Shown: one piece after another, positions 19,818 to 29,605 of the stretch | Layout of the letters: every line of letters starts with the position of its first letter | Numbering within the stretch: position 1 is the stretch's first letter | Assembly (NCBI GenBank): GCA_000818945.1 | Contig: KN805390.1 | Location: forward strand, 296,000-359,999 | Length of the DNA: 64,000 nucleotides | Direction of reading: 5' to 3' | Origin: Schizochytrium sp. CCTCC M209059 | Lineage: Eukaryota; Sar; Bigyra; Thraustochytrida; Thraustochytriidae | Notes under the pieces: generated by a model | Databases searched by the model: none | The model's input: only the letters and a program-made list of their open reading frames with translations | Told to the model about the DNA's origin: nothing | Translations under genes and position numbers: made by a program

Positions 19818-21044
19818 CTAGGTCTTGAGCTTGCCCTTGGACTTGCGCTTGGTCTTAATTGCATCGTAATGCGCCTGCACGCGGGCGTTGTAGTCCTTGT
19901 CCTTTTTCAGCTGAGTGTTAGTTTTCTTGACAATTTGCAAGACGTCTTCGTCGGTGAGTTCGTGGGCGAGACCAACACGCTGGGGATTGTGTTTGGTACT
20001 GATGCCCCAAACAAGGGCAAAGTGGAAGTCGTCAATGAGCGAGCGATGGACCTGGCGGCATGCAGCCTCGACGGACGTGCCGTGACGGAAACTTGTGAGC
20101 ACAACAGGCTCCTCAAAGTCTGGGGGGGACCCGCGCTTCTTCGTGTACACGCGAACCAGCCCAAGGTAATCCCAGATGCGCTCGAGCAAATAGTCGTAGC
20201 CAAGCTTCAAGTTGCAGCTAATGACCAGAGAATGCGGCTGCCGTGCAAGTGCATCAACCTCCTCCAAGCTGATCACGTCCGCCTTGTTGTACACGTAGAG
20301 ACAGCGCACATACTTGCGGTTGCCCTCGATGAGGTCGATAAACTGCTCGGGAGTGGCGTCTTCGCGAAAAAGCACCTCTGCATTGTGCATCTTGTACTCT
20401 TGAAGAATGCCCTTGACTGTCCTCTCAGGGTCATCGCCAAAGGCCTCGAGCTTGAAGCCGCCAGCGTTAAACTTGACGCCTCCGTCCTTCTTCTTTTTAA
20501 AGTAAATATTTGCTGGCGTCTGGTTAAGACGCATGCCAACAATCTCGAGCTCGCGCTCGAGAATGCGGCGATGGTTCTTGACACCCTCCTTGGCGGCGTC
20601 GAGCACCATCAGCACGAGATCTGCAGACTTGGCGCAGGCAATGACTTGGCGACCGCGGCCCTTGCCGTGAGCGGCGCCCTCAATGATACCGGGAAGATCC
20701 AGAAGCTGCAACTTGGTGCCCTTGTACATGAGATTGCCGGGGATGGCTGTGAGCGTGGTGAACTCGAAGGCGGCTTGCTCGCTCTCCGTGTCGGTAAGCT
20801 CAGACAGCAAGGTAGACTTGCCGACACTTGGGAATCCAATCAAGGCAATGCGCGCTGATCCGGTTTTGCTCACTTCAAAACCCTCGCCGCCGCTGCCGGA
20901 AGATCCTTTTGCGGGGTCGAGAAGTTCGCTGCGCAGCTTGGCGAGTCGAGCCTTGAGCGCGCAAATGTGCTTCATTGTAGCCTTGTTGATCTGCGTGCGG
21001 CCCAGCTCCTTTTCAATATCCTCGATCTTCTCAAGGATACCCAT
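19818..21044 (-). CDS. DRG2: Developmentally regulated GTP-binding protein 2, DRG2 (408 aa)
   Basis: Cytosolic translation-associated GTPase of the Obg/DRG family that usually works with a DFRP2 (RWDD1-type) partner. The N-terminus MGILEKIEDIEKELGRTQ is diagnostic. Nucleotide-binding motifs are intact: P-loop GFPSVGKST, switch region FEFTTLTAIPG, G3 DLPGIIEGA and NKAD. The C-terminal TGS region is visible (VYTKKRGSPPDF). The phrase ALVWGISTKHNPQRVGL matches DRG2 rather than DRG1. It is longer than animal DRG2 by about 40 residues, with a Lys-rich tail. The start is unambiguous. Confidence 0.96.
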   Translation of the reverse strand: MGILEKIEDIEKELGRTQINKATMKHICALKARLAKLRSELLDPAKGSSGSGGEGFEVSKTGSARIALIGFPSVGKSTLLSELTDTESEQAAFEFTTLTAIPGNLMYKGTKLQLLDLPGIIEGAAHGKGRGRQVIACAKSADLVLMVLDAAKEGVKNHRRILERELEIVGMRLNQTPANIYFKKKKDGGVKFNAGGFKLEAFGDDPERTVKGILQEYKMHNAEVLFREDATPEQFIDLIEGNRKYVRCLYVYNKADVISLEEVDALARQPHSLVISCNLKLGYDYLLERIWDYLGLVRVYTKKRGSPPDFEEPVVLTSFRHGTSVEAACRQVHRSLIDDFHFALVWGISTKHNPQRVGLAHELTDEDVLQIVKKTNTQLKKDKDYNARVQAHYDAIKTKRKSKGKLKT

Positions 21045-22015
21045 GGTTCCTCAGTCTTTGTGCGCGCCTGCGCGCGACCACCTTCACCTCCACGCCTACT
21101 CGCTCGCACGCTCGCTGTAGATCTTAAAGACGCGCTCGCCCTCGACGGCTCGTGGTCGCGGCGCTCGCCAATCCCGCCCAAGCTGACCCGCTCTGGTTTT
21201 CGGCCCCGCGCCGACTGGCTACCTCGCTGGTCTCCTCGCTCGCGTCCTGCGACTCTGCGCGAGCTCCGCGGGGCGTGCCGCCGTCGCGCCGCCGAGACGC
21301 GCAGCGGGCTTGCTCGTCGAGGTCTGTCTCGATCGATGCTCGCTTGCTTGCTCTCTCGCTTTCTTGCTTGCTTGCTTTCTTTCTTGCTTGTGGATGTGGC
21401 TGGGCGCGCACTTGCTTGGCCAGCACTTGCAAGGGCCCTATCCCGGATACTTCACTTGCGCTCTGAGCGAAAGAAACTCTTTTCTTTCCTTGACTTGGCT
21501 TGGCTCTGCTTTGCTTTGCTTTTGCTTTGCTTTGCAGCGCATAGTGGCACCGCGACGGGACGCGACGCGACGCGACACGACACGACGCGACGCGACGCGC
21601 CCCGGCAAACCGCGCCCCGAGAGCACCGAGCCAAGACTGAAGGAGCTCGAAGTGCGGGTAACAGACCTCGTGGGGAAAGGGCACGGACTCCGCTGCTGGT
21701 CTTCGACGAAAGTCTTGCGTACGCAGGGGCGGCACGCACGATAACCTGGAGCTTAACGTCGGCGCCAGAAATCTTTTGCCACAAAGACAGATTGAAGGGA
21801 ACGGCGCGCAAGTGCTGGCCATGGAACTTTTGTCTGCGCTGAAAGTAGTCGTACAGCGAGGTCCGGATTCCTCGAGAGTGACCCCGAGTATTGTTTGTTC
21901 AACTTCAGTGGCTGACCAGAAATTAAAGGCATCCTCCATTGCCTGCCCGTGAAGCTTGGTAGCTTTCCAGACTTTTCTCTGCGAGAATCGAACTTTTCGT
22001 TGCGAACTTGCAGGA
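21045..22015. promoter_or_regulatory. Divergent promoter region with several microsatellites
   Basis: Lies between DRG2 and the plus-strand gene at 22016. It carries CTTG repeats (about 21340-21390), GCTTT repeats (about 21495-21540) and GACGC/GACAC pentamers (about 21545-21600). On the minus strand a coding-like segment starts with an ATG at 21939 (MEDAFNFWSATEVEQTIL) but its plausible continuation switches frame; it is described among the findings and not called as a gene. Confidence 0.55.
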
Positions 22016-24763
22016 ATGACGCAAGTTAAGGGATGGGCTGAAGCGGTGGAAAGAATATGCTCGCAGAAAGATAACTCGCTCGCAGAGACGCAGGCAACAC
22101 TTGCGGAGTTCGGGCGCGAAGGACCCGTTCCCCTTTTTGGACTCCGAAGACTGCTCGGTGCGTTGGGACTTCATCTCTTTTCTTCAGCTGTCGCAGAAGG
22201 CCTCGCCCGCGCACTATGCGCGAGCATACCAAGTGAGGAGCCTTTTGACGACCAAGAAATGGAGGACTGGCTCATGTGGCGGGATGATCTCGTTCAGACT
22301 GCTCGTCAGAGCCCTCAAGAGGTAATTAAGCCTCTTGTCTTGGCTCTTTGTCACGCGCCGCAATGGTTCTGGACGCGAGCACATCTTGCAAACGTTTTGG
22401 CACCTCACTGGCCGGCATGGCATCTTGACAGCAACGCGGTTCATGCCGCCGTGGGGGCTTTGCGACTCGACAAGGGCCATGCTAACGCTGCCGACAAGGT
22501 CTTTCTCGCCCTCTTATCCACGACTGCAAAGGACGGCCCGGCAGTGCTTGCAGCGTCGCTATGGCCCGAAACTTTGGATCTTCTTGTCCACACCGATGTT
22601 ACCTTGTTGCCAGCGTCTCTATGCGCGCTTGTGGATCTTCTTGCGTGCCGGTCACCGCGAGCCAACTTACCAGTGCAGGAGATTCTCTCCCCCATGCGAC
22701 CTACCGTGTATTCGTCCGCGCTCGTGCGCGTAGAAATTGACAAGTATGCCTTAGCGTGTCTCGCGGTGCCGGGAACAGGCCCAAATCTTTGGGCCGCAAT
22801 TTTTTGTGAACATGGTCACGCACAGCGATCGCGCATCCTCGATTGCGCACTGCGCGCCTTTGCAACCACACCACAGACCGAGTCCGCGCTTTTGGCTGGT
22901 CTGAGCCTCGTTTTAAGGACCGAGCGAGGCATGCTTGTCGAGCACTTTGAAGAAATCTGTTCATTTTGGGACTGGGCATCGAGTTTGCCTGCAAATTTCC
23001 AAACGTGGTGCGCATGGGGCGAACTTCTCGCTGCTACTTGCGAGGCCAAAACGATCGCCGCAACTAATGCCCGCATGCAAAGTCCTCTTCGTGCAGACAC
23101 AACGCTGGATGTAGGCCGTGCTGTATTGGCAAGTGGCGCTGCACGATGTAAATCAATGCCTTCGTGCGCAGCGGAGTGGGCGCGCGTATGGAGCACACAG
23201 GTGATGCAGCGCCCGACGCTCGCCTCCGTGCACACCATGAATGCACTCGCGGAAATGCTCAATGCAGAAGAAAATATCCGTCTTCATACGCGTGTCATCC
23301 TGCCTATGGCGCGCGAAGCTGAGCTTGTTGAATCGCGCGAACACGGAGCGCTTCACGTGACATTGCAAGGGACGAACCCCCAACGTCGCGCCGTGTGGCT
23401 GCTCTTTGTAGCTTCAGCGCGACGCACCAATTTGGCCCCTTCAGCGTACTCAATCAAGTTCCCATACACTCCATCTTTGGAGAAAAGCCTCGTTCGTTCG
23501 ATTCTTGCCGAACAGAAAGAAATGCTTCTCGACGCATGTGAGCTCTATCCCGCTGACGCATTCACAATGGAGCCGTCTCGATCCTCTGGTCTTTCGTGGA
23601 TCTCCGCCTTGACGGCGGGGGCCACGGAAGGAATGCCAAAAGCCGCAGAAAATGATGCAGCATGTGAAGATCGCATCGAGCAGAGAGTGGACGTCGAAGT
23701 CCTTGCACGGGCGTGGCTGGCGCTCTCCAAACGCGCCGAGCATGGATCTCGCGCTCAAGAACGTCTTGCAAAGGTGCTCTGCAACGTTTTATGGAAGTTG
23801 TGGCACGCGCAGCGAGACGATTCTAAGTCGCTGGAGCGAATTCCCCTTGACGCAATGCTAGTGCAGCTCGCCTTCGCCAAAACTCTGCAATGTGAGTGTA
23901 AGCCATGCGCCCGAGCGTCTCGTGAAGAGGTCCGACTTTTAGCGGTGGCGTGCGCGCTTGCAGAGCTCGACCGCCTCGAAGATGCCGTTGGGGCTGGGGT
24001 GGAAACAAGCACACTGAGCATTCCGAATGTTTTTGGTCTCTTTTTCGCGCGCACAGAGACTGCCTTTCGCCGCGATCGGGGCTTCGAAACGTGGGTGCTC
24101 TTGTCTATCTTGACGCAGCTTGTGAGTTGCGATGCCGAGCTGCAGGCTGTGACAAAGGTAGCTTGCGCGTGTTTTCGAAAGACGCCTATTATGGGTGTGC
24201 TCGAGCGCGACATGGCAATCGAAGCGTGTCTCGTGGACCTCGCTGGAGACCTTGATACGCCACAGCGACGCCTTTGGTCTGTAGCTCTTCGTGTAGGTGG
24301 TGAGAGCACAGAGCCGTCGCTCCAGCCACTTGCGCGCATTGGCTGCATGCTGGTGTCTGCCCCATATCTGCAGTGTTCTTTGCCTCCCGAGAATGAATGC
24401 TCATCATCGATGGTCTTTGCGAGAATGTGCGCCGTCGCACGGGGTTTGCGTAAAGCATTCTCGGCACAACTCACTTCAGGCCGCGTGAAAGAGGAAACTT
24501 TCGCGCTGGGTGATCTTGCATGCATAGTTGCAATCGACACTTTGCGCAGTGCTCAGGTCCAAACCTCTCCGATGCTCGAGGAAATCGTCTCAGAAGTGCT
24601 CGAGACCTTTCGTGCTGTTGCTGCGGTCTTGGATGGAACGCGCACTTTGCTGGCACTGGCGGCTGAGATTGGAACTGACGTTCTACGCAGCGCGAATATC
24701 GAGCAGCGTTCAAGTCTTTCGGCGTTGCAGGAATCTGGTCTCTTGGTCAAGCTTTCATCGTGA
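22016..24763 (+). CDS. Unrecognised alpha-helical (HEAT-like) protein (915 aa)
   Basis: No family recognised. The ATG at 22016 is the first in frame; the 20 codons upstream start from a non-ATG codon. The whole chain is rich in Ala/Leu/Trp helices of 15-25 residues separated by short turns, for example LARALCASIP and LALAAEIGTDVLRS. That pattern suggests an alpha-solenoid. It has many cysteines and no visible signal peptide, membrane segment or catalytic motif. It could be a scaffold in ribosome biogenesis, tRNA modification or transport; I cannot choose. It is followed at 171 bases by the convergent PP4 gene. Confidence 0.8.
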   Translation: MTQVKGWAEAVERICSQKDNSLAETQATLAEFGREGPVPLFGLRRLLGALGLHLFSSAVAEGLARALCASIPSEEPFDDQEMEDWLMWRDDLVQTARQSPQEVIKPLVLALCHAPQWFWTRAHLANVLAPHWPAWHLDSNAVHAAVGALRLDKGHANAADKVFLALLSTTAKDGPAVLAASLWPETLDLLVHTDVTLLPASLCALVDLLACRSPRANLPVQEILSPMRPTVYSSALVRVEIDKYALACLAVPGTGPNLWAAIFCEHGHAQRSRILDCALRAFATTPQTESALLAGLSLVLRTERGMLVEHFEEICSFWDWASSLPANFQTWCAWGELLAATCEAKTIAATNARMQSPLRADTTLDVGRAVLASGAARCKSMPSCAAEWARVWSTQVMQRPTLASVHTMNALAEMLNAEENIRLHTRVILPMAREAELVESREHGALHVTLQGTNPQRRAVWLLFVASARRTNLAPSAYSIKFPYTPSLEKSLVRSILAEQKEMLLDACELYPADAFTMEPSRSSGLSWISALTAGATEGMPKAAENDAACEDRIEQRVDVEVLARAWLALSKRAEHGSRAQERLAKVLCNVLWKLWHAQRDDSKSLERIPLDAMLVQLAFAKTLQCECKPCARASREEVRLLAVACALAELDRLEDAVGAGVETSTLSIPNVFGLFFARTETAFRRDRGFETWVLLSILTQLVSCDAELQAVTKVACACFRKTPIMGVLERDMAIEACLVDLAGDLDTPQRRLWSVALRVGGESTEPSLQPLARIGCMLVSAPYLQCSLPPENECSSSMVFARMCAVARGLRKAFSAQLTSGRVKEETFALGDLACIVAIDTLRSAQVQTSPMLEEIVSEVLETFRAVAAVLDGTRTLLALAAEIGTDVLRSANIEQRSSLSALQESGLLVKLSS

Positions 24764-24934
24764 GGCGCTTTCTTTGTTCAAGACAGCTGAAACGGCTATA
24801 GCGTCAAAGCATGTAGTGAGGATACGACGTAGAGCTCCATCCCCCACCCAAGAGAAGAGAAAAGTATCGATCGTACAAAGAGCAAGAAAAACGAGATAAA
24901 AAAAGAAAAAGACGATCTATTCTGGCAGCGACAA

Positions 24935-25858
24935 TCAAAGAAAGTAAGCGGGGGAAGTCCGCTTGTTTGGGACGCCCCGTGCGTCCTGAGGAGCGGCCTC
25001 GACAATCTTGAACTGCTTGCCGAGATTCTCGTCGAGCTCGAGAATAGCCGCGACGTTTCCGCAGCGGTAGCAGTAGTTTGGCGCCGACCATACAGTAACG
25101 AGCGACTCGTCGAACATCCACTTGTAGCCCTCCATGACGAGCTGGTGTGCGCGGCAAATGAGGTCGATCTTGTTGGTGTGGTTGAACTTATCGACAACGT
25201 CTTTACCAAAAAGGTAGCCTGCCCCGCGCGGACTCAGGCCCCAGCCGTCAATGTCCTCTGGATCGCTCCACATGAGGTCGCACATGGCACCGTCGTGGGG
25301 CACCTCTTGTTTTCTGTCAATGATGCGAATCTGGTCGAGCGTGTTGATTGAGGGGGAGAGTCCGCCATGCACGGCGAAAATCTTGTCCTCGATGATGGCC
25401 GAGAGGCTGAGAAAGTCAAAAATCTCCGTGCAGTAGCGCCAAACGTTGACAGAGCCATACTTTCGCAGGCACTCGTCGTAGAAGCCGTACACCTGAGTGA
25501 TCTGTCGCGACTCATGGTTGCCGCGAATGAGCGTGATTCTGTCTGGATACCTGACCTTTAGAGCCAGCAGCAAAAGAAAGGTCTCCACGCTGTAAAAGCC
25601 GCGGTCCACGAAGTCGCCCATGAAAAGATAGTTGGTCGTCGGACACTCGCCGCCCACTCGAAAAATTTCCTTGACGTCGTAGTACTGGCCGTGCACGTCG
25701 CCACAGATGGTCACGGGGGCGTCGACGCGCTGGACATTGCTTTCATCAATGAGGATCTCCCTTGCCCGCGAGCAGAGGACCTTGACCTCCGACTCGGTTA
25801 GATACTCGCAGCGCTGCAGCTTTTCGATCTGGCGGTCGAGGTCCGAGTTGGACGCCAT
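24935..25858 (-). CDS. PPP4C: Serine/threonine protein phosphatase 4 catalytic subunit (307 aa)
   Basis: PPP-family phosphatase acting in the DNA damage response, centrosome function and signalling. The length, 307 aa, equals that of animal PP4C and there is no gap along the alignment I can recall. Metal and phosphate motifs are intact: GDVHGQ, GDFVDRG, GNHESRQ, HGGLSPS. The start MASNSDLDRQIEKLQRCEYL and the C-terminal YFL, whose terminal leucine is carboxymethylated in the family, identify it as PP4 rather than PP2A or PP6. Confidence 0.97.
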   Translation of the reverse strand: MASNSDLDRQIEKLQRCEYLTESEVKVLCSRAREILIDESNVQRVDAPVTICGDVHGQYYDVKEIFRVGGECPTTNYLFMGDFVDRGFYSVETFLLLLALKVRYPDRITLIRGNHESRQITQVYGFYDECLRKYGSVNVWRYCTEIFDFLSLSAIIEDKIFAVHGGLSPSINTLDQIRIIDRKQEVPHDGAMCDLMWSDPEDIDGWGLSPRGAGYLFGKDVVDKFNHTNKIDLICRAHQLVMEGYKWMFDESLVTVWSAPNYCYRCGNVAAILELDENLGKQFKIVEAAPQDARGVPNKRTSPAYFL

Positions 25859-26855
25859 TTTGCTCGCGCTAGCCTATCTGGGCTTCTCTGTCTGGCTCTC
25901 TCTCCGGCCTCCTGCTCCTGCAGCTCCCGCTGCTCCTGCTCCTGCTCGACGAGGCGCTCGCTGTTATGGCGGACGCGCCAGGCTTCGCTTCAGGCGGCGA
26001 CTCTCCGCTCCCGCTCCGCTGCGCGCGGCAGCGAAGGAGGGAGAGGCGGCGAGGCGGCCGTCGAAGCGAGGGCGCGCTCCGGCACGCGCGGTGGTCGCGG
26101 CGGCGGCGGCGGCCTCGCGAGCGCGCGGTATGCCTTCGTGCGTCTGCCTGCGCGGCGGATGATACTCGTCGGTCGGTCTGTCGGTCGGTCGCTCGTTCGC
26201 GACGAACGCACGCGCGCTGGGCGGCGGAAGTGGCGGCGGCGGCGGACGCGGCGGCGGACGCGGACGCGGCGGACGCGAGGGCGCGCGCTGCTGCGCTCGC
26301 GGGCGGCTGCGCGGGCGTGTGGGCTACTGGCGTCGCAGAGGCCGGCGGCACGTTTCTGCGCCGAAGAGGTTTGTTTGCTCCAGGGCCCCCCGCCAACGAT
26401 TGGCCCCCTCTCGCGCGGACGCAGTGGCAAAATCGTTCGACTCTCGCTCCGTGCAGAATGGTTTTATGAAACGCTCTCCGAGATTATTTCTTTTTTTTTA
26501 ACCTCCGTAGTGCGGGGCACCACGGGCGTCCTTGCGCGCTCTCTTCTCCCGCGCGGAAACTCCGGCCGGCGAAAGGAGGTCAACTTGCACCAGCCCCAGC
26601 GAAACCTCGAGTCGCCGCAGAGTCGAATGCGGCGCGGACACGAACGGCCCTGGCGGTCAGCCACCAGCGACCAGGCAGCCAAGCAGGCAATTAGGCAAGT
26701 AGCCAGGGCACACTCGCAGCAAACTCGCAGCAAACTCGCAACTCAGGAACGTCTTAAAGGATAAGAAAATCTCGGCCACAGGCGAAGGAAGGAAGAGAAC
26801 GGATTGGATTGTCAGTGGCCGACTGCGACTCGGACTGAACGTGAACACAAGCAAG
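25859..26855. promoter_or_regulatory. GC-rich divergent promoter region
   Basis: About 1 kb, very GC-rich (CGGCGG, GCGGCGG and CTCCTGCTCCTG runs). It has GTCGGTCGGTC repeats at 26168-26192 and an AAACTCGCAGC repeat at 26716-26740. Long ORFs exist in all frames but are Arg/Ala low-complexity products of GC bias. No gene is called. Confidence 0.6.
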
Positions 26856-27404
26856 ATGCCGATGACGACGCGCATTGCGGCGCAGTATGCTCGACCCGCC
26901 GTTGGCATGGGACTTGCCGGAGCGGCGATTTACGGGTACAGTCAGGTCTTCCACGCCGATATGCTGGCGTCTTCGTTGGAGGTCGCGCCAGCGGTCCTCT
27001 TCGGCGCAGCGTACTTTGTCAAAGATAAACCATGGGGCATGCCGCTCATGATTGGGGCCGTCGGACTTGGCGCAATCGGCGTCGTGACGCACCAAGCGCT
27101 CAACAGTCTGACCCCACAAGTCCCGCCCCCCGCCACGAAAGATGCCATCCAGGAGGAGAACGCCAAGGCAACCACCACCCGGGGAATCCCGTACGACAAA
27201 CTTGTCTATCTGGCGCCCATCGCAGTGGCGCCCATCGCCCACAATTTAGTTACCATTGCAGGGGCGCAGAGTAACTTTGCCAAGGCGAAACCATTCTTGC
27301 TCGGTGCTGTGGCCATCACATTTGGTGCCGTCGCGCAACGCGTGTACCTCATGGACGATGCGGGCATCGACAGCGGCCGTGCTGTTTGGGGCCAGAAGCA
27401 TTGA
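26856..27404 (+). CDS. Small multi-pass membrane protein, unknown (182 aa)
   Basis: Not recognised. The start at 26856 (MPMTTRIAAQYARPAVG) is the first ATG; a second lies two codons later. Five hydrophobic segments are visible: GMGLAGAAIYGY, VAPAVLFGAAYF, LMIGAVGLGAIGVV, LVYLAPIAVAPIAHNLV and FLLGAVAITFGAVA. A short hydrophilic Pro/Lys loop lies between the third and fourth. The mildly basic N-terminus could be a mitochondrial or ER signal. The gene converges on the next with 41 bases between stop codons. Confidence 0.75.
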   Translation: MPMTTRIAAQYARPAVGMGLAGAAIYGYSQVFHADMLASSLEVAPAVLFGAAYFVKDKPWGMPLMIGAVGLGAIGVVTHQALNSLTPQVPPPATKDAIQEENAKATTTRGIPYDKLVYLAPIAVAPIAHNLVTIAGAQSNFAKAKPFLLGAVAITFGAVAQRVYLMDDAGIDSGRAVWGQKH

Positions 27405-27445
27405 CCTAAACATCAAATATAGAGACACACAAACTGATCATGTAA

Positions 27446-29605
27446 TTATTTGTCTACACCATTACTTTCTTTCATTCTCACTTTGTCACCAACATCATCA
27501 TGATGCTCAACTGCATGTTCCAAGTCTTTCTCTTTTTTGTTTCCTTTTTCTTTCTCTTCTTTTTCTTCTGCTTCTTCTTCTTCTCCTTCTTCTTCGGCAA
27601 AAGTACTTGTTCTTGACAAAGTCTGTCTTGGTGAGTCCACGTGGCGACGTGTGGAAGCCCGCTTGAGCGAAAGAAATTGGGTCGTGAGAGCTGCATCGAT
27701 TTGTTTCACCAGTTGCGCTGTCACGTTCTTTGCCTCGGGCGCTACATCAGCAGATCCAGGCTGCTGACCAAGCTGCAGCAATTGACGGCGCAGACGCTGC
27801 AATAGCGCAGGGTCAGGAGACGCTTCAGAAAGCGCAGACTCTGCTCGAGCAGTGAGACGGGCTCGCTCAGCCGCCGCCGACTCGGGTCCGAGTTCGAAGT
27901 CGCCATGAACCTTTGCAGTCCACAGAGAGAAGGCCCGTAGCTTGGTAAGAATACGACGTTTTATAGGATTCATGAGGGCAAGCTCTTGGTCTGCGAGCGT
28001 AGCAACTCCTGCCAAATGTGGCATGCAATTTTCCAACTGTTGGTGCGGGTACATGGATCGGTTTTGGTTTGCAGAGATCGAGGCATACAGCACTTCGAGA
28101 CACTCGTGCAGCGTGTATTGAAAGACGGAGTCCTTTCTCGAGGCTTGCGCAAGCATAGCCTCGAGACGGCGGCAGTGCAAGTAGAACTCATGCACAGGGT
28201 ACAGCATGGCCGGAGTAAAACGGTGTTTCACCAGCGTGGCACGTGCTGCATGGACTTCAGCCACCCAAGCTTTGGCAGTTTCGTCACGACACAGGTGCAG
28301 AGCAATACTTCGTGCCGGCGGAGACCTGTGAGGATCAAGAAACGTTTTGTCCGCATACCATGCTGTCAAAGGTGCAATGAAGAACCCAATTCCCAATGCG
28401 CCTGCATTGAGAGCAATCAAGAGTGGCGTTTGCACCGAAACAACCGCTAACGCAGAGTGAACTCGCGCCGCCGAGAGTGACGAGAGATATGCATTAAGAA
28501 AGAACGTCCACGCGAAGACGCAGCCTAGATGGTGGGCAAGACGAGAGCGATATGTGCGACGAACCATGGTGACAACGCCTGCACAGCATGCGAGGATGCT
28601 CAGACATACAGACAGCTCAGTTTCGTACGCTGTCAGTGTCTCGCAAAAAAGGACGAGCAAAATCTTCCAAGCTGCCATCCATGTGCGTGTATGGTGCGCA
28701 CCACTGCGAAAGAGCGTGACTGCACGAATGTGGTCTGTGGCCCACTCTTTGCCCACGTGAAGAACCCATTCGACCTCCTTTTGAAGGTAATAGCGCTCCT
28801 GTCTTTCTTTCTGTGAGCCCAATACGAGCGTCGATGCGTGACGTTGCTGTTGCAAGAGAATCCACGCGCCAAGACCAAGACCTGGCACGCCCAAATACCA
28901 AAAGCCTGCGCGTGCCGCGTCGCAGGACATGAGTAGCGCCGGCATGACAAAGAGATCTCCCATGGCATACATTCTGCAGCGTGCCTCAAGTTTGCGTCCT
29001 AGTGGTAAGCGTGAGGCAATGAAGGCGAGCCAAAAGCAGGTCATCGATGTGACAAGAAGAACCCACTCTGACCAATAGACGATGAACTTTAAACCTGGGA
29101 TCGCATTGAAGAATTGCAAGGCTGACCAGCCATCGAGACTGAAGACGAGAACCGGGCTTGAAATGCGAAGCCAAAAGGACGGCAGCTCCCATCGCTGCTG
29201 TTGACGCCACATGAGTGCAAGGATCTGTAAATGATCCATGAAGGCAAGAATAATTGGCCAAGACAGCGGTCGTAACGAAGCGCGATGAGGTTTACTTTTG
29301 GCCTTCGCTGTGTTGCTGCTGCTGGTCTCGGCATGATTGGAGTTATTGTTCGCGGCGCCAAAAAAAGGTGGTTCGAGCCATCTTTTGGCCCGAGGCTTGT
29401 CGTGCGCAAGACTCTCCGGCTGTCCCTCTTCAAGCCCTGCAATGTCCACGGTGCCGTGCACGGTACTTGTGTCTCCGACAAGCGCAGACCGTGGCACGAT
29501 TTGCGAGGCTTTTGTCGTAAGCCTGGCCCCCCCCGCCGACAGCTTGCGACTCGAGCTCCCGACGGAGCGTCGCCTGCCCAAAGCGGGCCAGGACGGCCTC
29601 GGCAT
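27446..29605 (-). CDS. Polytopic membrane protein, unknown (719 aa)
   Basis: No family recognised. The ORF is open up to a GTG at 29743; the first ATG is at 29605 (MPRPSWPALGRRRS). A Ser/Lys/Arg-rich cytosolic N-terminus of about 120 residues is followed by roughly nine hydrophobic segments between residues 125 and 420, including WVLLVTSMTCFWLAFIA and LLIALNAGALGIGFF. A long soluble helical C-terminal region follows (about 430-660). The protein ends in a Glu/Lys tract encoded by a TTC/CTT microsatellite at 27530-27600. The C-terminal part contains HEFYLHCRRLEAML, which could be an interaction domain. The role is unknown. Confidence 0.75.
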   Translation of the reverse strand: MPRPSWPALGRRRSVGSSSRKLSAGGARLTTKASQIVPRSALVGDTSTVHGTVDIAGLEEGQPESLAHDKPRAKRWLEPPFFGAANNNSNHAETSSSNTAKAKSKPHRASLRPLSWPIILAFMDHLQILALMWRQQQRWELPSFWLRISSPVLVFSLDGWSALQFFNAIPGLKFIVYWSEWVLLVTSMTCFWLAFIASRLPLGRKLEARCRMYAMGDLFVMPALLMSCDAARAGFWYLGVPGLGLGAWILLQQQRHASTLVLGSQKERQERYYLQKEVEWVLHVGKEWATDHIRAVTLFRSGAHHTRTWMAAWKILLVLFCETLTAYETELSVCLSILACCAGVVTMVRRTYRSRLAHHLGCVFAWTFFLNAYLSSLSAARVHSALAVVSVQTPLLIALNAGALGIGFFIAPLTAWYADKTFLDPHRSPPARSIALHLCRDETAKAWVAEVHAARATLVKHRFTPAMLYPVHEFYLHCRRLEAMLAQASRKDSVFQYTLHECLEVLYASISANQNRSMYPHQQLENCMPHLAGVATLADQELALMNPIKRRILTKLRAFSLWTAKVHGDFELGPESAAAERARLTARAESALSEASPDPALLQRLRRQLLQLGQQPGSADVAPEAKNVTAQLVKQIDAALTTQFLSLKRASTRRHVDSPRQTLSRTSTFAEEEGEEEEAEEKEEKEKGNKKEKDLEHAVEHHDDVGDKVRMKESNGVDK

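Noticed and set aside
25869..26764. Several overlapping ORFs of 130-210 codons on both strands
   Set aside because: They arise from very high GC with few stops; products are Arg/Ala low complexity in every frame and lie in a divergent promoter.
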